The notes under the pieces were generated by a model that was not told where the DNA came from, searched no databases, and worked only from the letters and a program-made list of their open reading frames with translations. Positions 24,663 to 28,789 of a DNA stretch of 28,789 bases are shown here, piece after piece (positions within the stretch are counted from its first letter, which is position 1; every line of letters begins with the position of its first letter). The DNA lies in contig JAEEQI010000006.1 in NCBI GenBank assembly GCA_016285215.1, positions 1 through 28,789 of the forward strand, read 5' to 3'. Made by a program: the position numbers and the translations under genes. This DNA is from Bacteroidales bacterium. GTDB taxonomy: Bacteria > Bacteroidota > Bacteroidia > Bacteroidales > UBA932.

Positions 24663-25702
24663 TGTCGTTTGTAGCTGCCCTCCTCCCGGTCCTCGTCTAC
24701 ATTTTTGTAGTTTTTGAGTTGGACTCTTTCTCGTTCCTAAGCGTGAAAAAGCTTCTGTTGCTGGTGGGGAGCGGTATGCTGGCGGCACTGATTTGTTTTG
24801 GCCTGTTCTGGGTACTGGATGCCTATGTGCCGGAAAAAGTTTCGGATTTCCTGTATCCGGTGCTGGAGGAACTGGTAAAGCTGTTCCCGCTTGCCATCCT
24901 GGCCCGTAAGAAGCGCATCGTGTTCTTCATTGACAGTGTGGTCTGCGGTGCTGCGGTGGGTGGCGGTTTTGCCATTCTGGAGAATATCTTCTATCTGGTT
25001 CTGGGAGAACCGCTGGCCCTGGGAACGGTGCTGTTCCGCAGCCTGGAGGTGTCCCTCATCCATATGGGCTGCACCGCCCTGATGGCCGCCGCCTTTATGT
25101 TTGTGGTGCGTCTGGAGGAACGTTTCAAATCCAAGCTGTCGGTAAAGAAGGCCGATGTTGTGATGGCCGTGACGCTGCTGGTGGCCCCTCCGGTGATCCA
25201 CGCCCTGCACAATTCGCTCCACTTTAACCCGGTAATCCAGTTTGCCGTGGTCTTTGCCGTGATGGCCGGCCTCCTCATCTGGACCTACCAGTACGACGGC
25301 GATATGATTCACCGCTGGCTGGACCGTGGCCTGGACAAGCAGGTGAGCCTGCTGCAGTCCATCAAGGAGGGTCATCTGGGAGACACCAAGACGGGCGAGT
25401 ACCTGATGTCCGTCAAGGAAACCTTCCCGCCCGAAGTTTTCTTTGACATTATCTGTTACGTACAGCTAAACATAGAACTTTCCGTGGCGGCCAAGAGCCG
25501 GTTTATGATGCGCGAGGCGGGTTTGGATCTTCCCCTGGAACCGGAGCAGAAAGAGACCTATCTGGCCCAGTACAAGGAGTTTATGATTTTGGAAAAACAG
25601 CTGGATAACGTGGCCCGTATGACCATTGCTCCGGTTGTAAAATTCTATCCTGCCGACCGCAAAGCCCTTCAGGATCTTCTGGCCGAATGCAAAGCTTCAT
25701 AA
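24662..25702 (+). CDS. PrsW-family intramembrane metalloprotease-like protein
   Basis: A 346-residue membrane protein with about seven hydrophobic helices in residues 1-215 and a soluble C-terminal tail of some 130 residues. The PrsW/CPBP-superfamily motifs are present: EELVK at 69-73 (EExxK), FAILENIFY with E107, an intramembrane H134 (SLIHMG), and H180-ALH-N184 near the sixth helix. PrsW in Bacillus makes the first cut in the anti-sigma factor RsiW; other relatives are of unknown substrate. The start codon overlaps the stop of the peptidase/barrel gene, so the two are made together. The long tail is unusual for minimal PrsW proteins and may bind a partner. Activity is inferred from motifs. 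Confidence 0.82.
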   Translation: MSFVAALLPVLVYIFVVFELDSFSFLSVKKLLLLVGSGMLAALICFGLFWVLDAYVPEKVSDFLYPVLEELVKLFPLAILARKKRIVFFIDSVVCGAAVGGGFAILENIFYLVLGEPLALGTVLFRSLEVSLIHMGCTALMAAAFMFVVRLEERFKSKLSVKKADVVMAVTLLVAPPVIHALHNSLHFNPVIQFAVVFAVMAGLLIWTYQYDGDMIHRWLDRGLDKQVSLLQSIKEGHLGDTKTGEYLMSVKETFPPEVFFDIICYVQLNIELSVAAKSRFMMREAGLDLPLEPEQKETYLAQYKEFMILEKQLDNVARMTIAPVVKFYPADRKALQDLLAECKAS

Positions 25703-25717
25703 TTGCGAAGATTTGAT

Positions 25718-25725
25718 TATCTTTG
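25718..25725 (+). promoter_or_regulatory. -7 box upstream of the acyltransferase gene
   Basis: TATCTTTG is a perfect TAnnTTTG box 4 bases before the ATG at 25730, with only a weak TTC about 19 bases upstream. The acyltransferase and GH95 genes may therefore have their own transcript. Confidence 0.45.
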
Positions 25726-25729
25726 CTAT

Positions 25730-27538
25730 ATGGATACTACCAAACAAATGCTGAGCAAGGAGGACATGCAGCGGATGCTGGGCCTCAAAGGAGGCTTCGG
25801 AAAAGCCGTTGCCGGTCTCGTAATCAAAGTGTTGGAGATTGATAAGGTAAACTCCACCCAGGCCAAGTACGCCCACATTATGGGCCCGGACTTTGCCCAC
25901 GCCATCCTGGAAGACCAAGGCGTCACCTACGATATCCCGGAAGGACAACTGGACCATATTCCCGCTGAAGGCGGTTTTATCACCGTGTCCAACCACCATT
26001 TTGGCAGCATTGACGGCCTTATCCTCAGTGATACGGTGTCTCGCAGAAGAAAGGATTACAAGATCCTCACTACCTTTATGCTGTCTCTCATTCCCAACCT
26101 CACGGAAAGTTTCCTGCCCGTGAACAACCTGGGAGGCAAGAACGACGCCCGCAGCATCAACAGCATCCGTCTGGCTCTGGAGCATATGCAGAGCGGCGGC
26201 GGCCTGGGCCTGTTCCCGGCCGGCGAGGTAGGAACCTGGCAGAAGGAAGGAAAGAAAACGGCCGTAGCCAAGGGCCGGGTCATTGAAGACAAACCCTGGG
26301 CCCCCAATATCATCCGCCTCATCAAGAAGTCCGGCCTGCCGGTCATTCCCATCTATTTTGACGGAACCAATTCCAAGAACTTCCATATACTGGGCTGCAT
26401 CCATCCCCGTCTGAGAACCGCCCGGCTCATCCACGAACTCTTCAACAAGAGGGGAACGCACATCAAGGTACGCATTGGCCGCCCCATCTCCCCTGAGGAA
26501 ATAGCCAAATTTGAGGATACGGAAGCCTTCGGCCGGTATCTCCGCAATGTTACCTATGCCCTGGAAGCCAGCTGCATAGAGACGCCCAAGAGGGCCGATG
26601 TGATGCACCAGGAGCCCGTGATGGGTCCCGTAGATCCGGAGCTGGTGAAAAAGGAACTGGCGGCCATTGAGAAAGACAAGCTGTTTGAGGTAGGGGATTA
26701 CCGCTGCTACCTGGCTTCTCCCCAGGAGATTCCCAACACCCTGCTGGAGATTGCCCGCCAAAGGGAACTGACCTTCCGCACCGTGGGAGAAGGAAGCGGA
26801 ACGGAAAAGGATACGGATATCTACGACACGTATTACAGACACCTGATCCTCTGGAACATCCCGGATGGAAGGATAGCAGGTGCCTACCGCATAGGCGTGG
26901 GCCCGGAAGTGCTGGCCCGCCCGGAAGGAGCCAAGGGCTTCTATACCGCCTCTCTGCTGGAATTCCGCGAGGGCCTCAATGCCTATCTTCCCAAGACTAT
27001 GGAGCTGGGAAGAAGCTTCATAGTAAACGACTACCGCAAGGAAGTCCTGCCTCTCAAGCTCCTGCTGTCCGGTATCTTAACGGCCGGCGCCCATCTGCCC
27101 GGTATGGAGTACACCATGGGGCCCGTGAGCGTATCCTCAGACGTTCCCACCTTCTACAAGAGCCTTATCTACCACTATTTCCTGAAGAACTACTCTCTGG
27201 AAAACGCCTCGGATATAGTAAGGCCCATCACTCCTTTCACGCCGGATTTCCTGCGCGTGAATCCGGATCATCTGTTGGCCGGCTGCAAGAACGTGGACGA
27301 GTTTGACCGCCTCCTGTCCTACATCTCCAACGGAGCGGTGCGCCTGCCGGTGCTCTTCAGAAAGTACGCCAGCCTGGGCGCCAAATACCTGGCCTTCAAC
27401 ATTGATACGGAATTCAACACCCTGGATGCCTTTATTATCCAGTGGCTGGGAGATATGCCGGAGAACTCCTTCAACTCGTTTGCCAGGTTCCTCACCCCGG
27501 AGCAACTGGAAGAGCTCAACGCCCGCCTTAAACGCTAA
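25730..27538 (+). CDS. Fused acyltransferase (PlsC-like + OlsB/GNAT-like), probable glycine/ornithine-lipid synthase
   Basis: A 602-residue protein starting at ATG 25730; an earlier in-frame start at 25703 would run through the -7 box. The N-terminal half is a PlsC-like O-acyltransferase: H90-x4-D95 (NHHFGSID) is the catalytic HX4D motif and LFPAGEVG at 161-168 the substrate motif, followed by IPIYFDGTN. The C-terminal half (about 310-570) matches the hemolysin/OlsB N-acyltransferase fold (RCYLASPQEIPNTLLEIARQRELTFRTVGEG, YYRHLILWNIPDGRIAGAYRIG, ELGRSFI). This order equals the bifunctional OlsF enzymes and the separate glsB/glsA pair of Bacteroides thetaiotaomicron. It therefore probably makes glycine or ornithine lipids by N- and then O-acylation at the inner membrane. 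Amino-acid choice cannot be read from sequence. A GH95 gene starts 10 bases after the stop. Confidence 0.88.
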   Translation: MDTTKQMLSKEDMQRMLGLKGGFGKAVAGLVIKVLEIDKVNSTQAKYAHIMGPDFAHAILEDQGVTYDIPEGQLDHIPAEGGFITVSNHHFGSIDGLILSDTVSRRRKDYKILTTFMLSLIPNLTESFLPVNNLGGKNDARSINSIRLALEHMQSGGGLGLFPAGEVGTWQKEGKKTAVAKGRVIEDKPWAPNIIRLIKKSGLPVIPIYFDGTNSKNFHILGCIHPRLRTARLIHELFNKRGTHIKVRIGRPISPEEIAKFEDTEAFGRYLRNVTYALEASCIETPKRADVMHQEPVMGPVDPELVKKELAAIEKDKLFEVGDYRCYLASPQEIPNTLLEIARQRELTFRTVGEGSGTEKDTDIYDTYYRHLILWNIPDGRIAGAYRIGVGPEVLARPEGAKGFYTASLLEFREGLNAYLPKTMELGRSFIVNDYRKEVLPLKLLLSGILTAGAHLPGMEYTMGPVSVSSDVPTFYKSLIYHYFLKNYSLENASDIVRPITPFTPDFLRVNPDHLLAGCKNVDEFDRLLSYISNGAVRLPVLFRKYASLGAKYLAFNIDTEFNTLDAFIIQWLGDMPENSFNSFARFLTPEQLEELNARLKR

Positions 27539-27548
27539 ACCTCAGCTT

Positions 27549-28789
27549 ATGAAAATACCCTCCTTCATAGCCTGCGTGGCCCTGTGCCTGGCAAGCTGGG
27601 CCTGTTGTTCCGAGCAGCCGCTGCAGCTGCACTACAACCGGCCCGCCACCTACTTTGAAGAGGCCCTGCCCCTGGGCAACGGCCGCCTGGGTGCTATGGT
27701 CTATGGAGACCCCTGCCAGTTCCAGCTCTCGCTCAACGACATCACCTTCTGGACGGGAGAGCCGGACCGCGGTCTGGAAGAACCGGCAGCCCCCTGGGTA
27801 GAGAAGGTAAGGGAAGCGTTGGAGGCCGAGGATTATGCCCGGGCCGATGCCCTCCAGACCCGCCTGCAGGGCCATTTCAGCGAAAGTTACCAGCCGCTGG
27901 GAAAGCTGCTGCTGCAGTTCCCGGAGGCCCGGATTTCCCAGTACAGCCGATCTTTGAACCTGGCAGATGCCATCGCTAAGGTAAGCTGCCTCCGGGACGG
28001 AAAGGCCTTTGAAGCGGAGTGTTTTGTTTCGGCCCCGGATTCGGCCATAGTGATTAGGCTGGTCTCCGAGGAACCGCTGGAGGTGAGCCTGGAACTCTCT
28101 TCCCAGCAGCCCCACCGGACGGAGGCTTCCGGGAATACCCTTGTGAGCGACGGTTACGCCGCCTATCACGCCTATCCCGGCTATTACACGCCGGAAGGGG
28201 AGCGCTTTTCCTACGACCCCGAGCGCGGCATTCATTACTGCACCGTGGTGCAGTGCAACCAGGCGCAGGCCCAGGGGGAGATCCTCCGGATTTCCGGTGT
28301 CAAAGAGGCGGTGATTGTGGTGGCCAACCAGACCAGTTTCAACGGCTTTGACAAAGACCCCGTGAAGGAGGGGAGGGAGTACAAAGCTTCGGCCCTGGCG
28401 CAGGCCTCGGCAGCGACTGCCAAACCCTGGAAAACCTTGCTCAAGCGTCACAAGGCCGATTATCAGGCCCTCTTTGGCCGCGTCTCACTGGACCTGGGCC
28501 GTACGGATGCTTCCGTGAGCGCCCTGCCCACCGATGAACAGCTGCTGCGCTACGCAGACGGCGAGGCCAACCCCGAGCTGGAAGCCCTTTACTTCCAGTA
28601 TGGCCGTTACCTTCTCATTTCCAGTTCCCGCACCCCGGGCGTGCCCGCTAACCTTCAAGGCCTCTGGAACGAGAGCATGGATCCTCCGTGGAGCAGCAAT
28701 TACACCACCAACATCAACCTGGAAGAGAACTACTGGCCGGCCGAAGCCGCCGCCCTCCCGGAGATGCATCAAGTCCTGCTGGGCTTTGT
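27549..28789 (+). CDS. GH95 alpha-L-fucosidase-like enzyme, 5' part (cut by window end)
   Basis: ATG at 27549 opens a frame of 413 codons without a stop to the window end. The N-terminus is an export signal with a possible lipobox around the cysteines (SWACC). The N-terminal GH95 domain follows (LHYNRPATYFEEALPLGNGRLGAMVYG and LSLNDITFWTGEP). The (alpha/alpha)6 catalytic domain begins with SSSRTPGVPANLQGLWN and TTNINLEENYWPAE. The two Asn of TNIN correspond to N421 and N423 of the 1,2-alpha-fucosidase AfcA, which activate the water molecule. The general acid lies beyond the window. It should release alpha-linked L-fucose or L-galactose from plant or host glycans. It is 10 bases downstream of the acyltransferase gene and may share its transcript, though the functions seem unrelated. 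Confidence 0.9.
   Translation, partial: MKIPSFIACVALCLASWACCSEQPLQLHYNRPATYFEEALPLGNGRLGAMVYGDPCQFQLSLNDITFWTGEPDRGLEEPAAPWVEKVREALEAEDYARADALQTRLQGHFSESYQPLGKLLLQFPEARISQYSRSLNLADAIAKVSCLRDGKAFEAECFVSAPDSAIVIRLVSEEPLEVSLELSSQQPHRTEASGNTLVSDGYAAYHAYPGYYTPEGERFSYDPERGIHYCTVVQCNQAQAQGEILRISGVKEAVIVVANQTSFNGFDKDPVKEGREYKASALAQASAATAKPWKTLLKRHKADYQALFGRVSLDLGRTDASVSALPTDEQLLRYADGEANPELEALYFQYGRYLLISSSRTPGVPANLQGLWNESMDPPWSSNYTTNINLEENYWPAEAAALPEMHQVLLGF

Overview
The window looks like a chromosomal segment of a Bacteroidota (Bacteroidales-type) bacterium, probably a glycan-degrading gut or rumen commensal. The evidence is a SusC/SusD pair, sugar-catabolic operons of Bacteroides type, many secreted enzymes with signal peptides ending in AQ, near absence of Shine-Dalgarno sites, and repeated Bacteroidetes promoter motifs (TAnnTTTG about 19-21 nt after a TTG/TTTG). 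No rRNA, tRNA, CRISPR array, integrase or complete insertion sequence was seen.

Layout. 1-1.8 kb: the 3' part of a zinc-ribbon gene, a terminator, a cluster of palindromes, then a Fic-family gene behind an array of CGGAATAA repeats and a truncated DUF1653 gene. 1.8-2.75 kb: a secreted alpha/beta hydrolase. 2.87-6.6 kb, minus strand: a fructan/sucrose operon (GH32 fructosidase, MFS sugar transporter, PfkB fructokinase). 6.7-7.6 kb: a proline iminopeptidase-like hydrolase. 7.8-12.7 kb: a SusC/SusD outer-membrane glycan importer, probably serving the adjacent fructan genes, preceded by a direct-repeat operator candidate. 12.8-13.7 kb: a lytic transglycosylase. 13.7-18.3 kb, minus strand: an L-rhamnose operon (rhaB-rhaA-rhaT-rhaD) whose first ORF is a 35-codon remnant of a secreted protein. 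18.5-20.1 kb, minus strand: a secreted esterase with two hydrolase-like halves. 20.3 kb to the end, plus strand: a closely packed set comprising a membrane-anchored decapeptide-repeat protein, a zincin/beta-propeller/beta-barrel protein, a PrsW-like membrane protease, a fused two-domain acyltransferase of glycine/ornithine-lipid type, and the 5' part of a GH95 alpha-fucosidase-like gene.

How the genes work together: the GH32 enzyme, the transporter and the fructokinase release, import and phosphorylate fructose. RhaT, RhaA, RhaB and RhaD import L-rhamnose and convert it to DHAP and lactaldehyde. The least explained part is 20328-25702, where a repeat protein of unknown function is followed by a cell-surface-type metalloprotease/barrel protein and a PrsW protease whose start codon overlaps the preceding stop; this is the best candidate for an undescribed envelope system. 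The second notable observation is a 56-bp inverted repeat that lies inside rhaB and is translated in frame.
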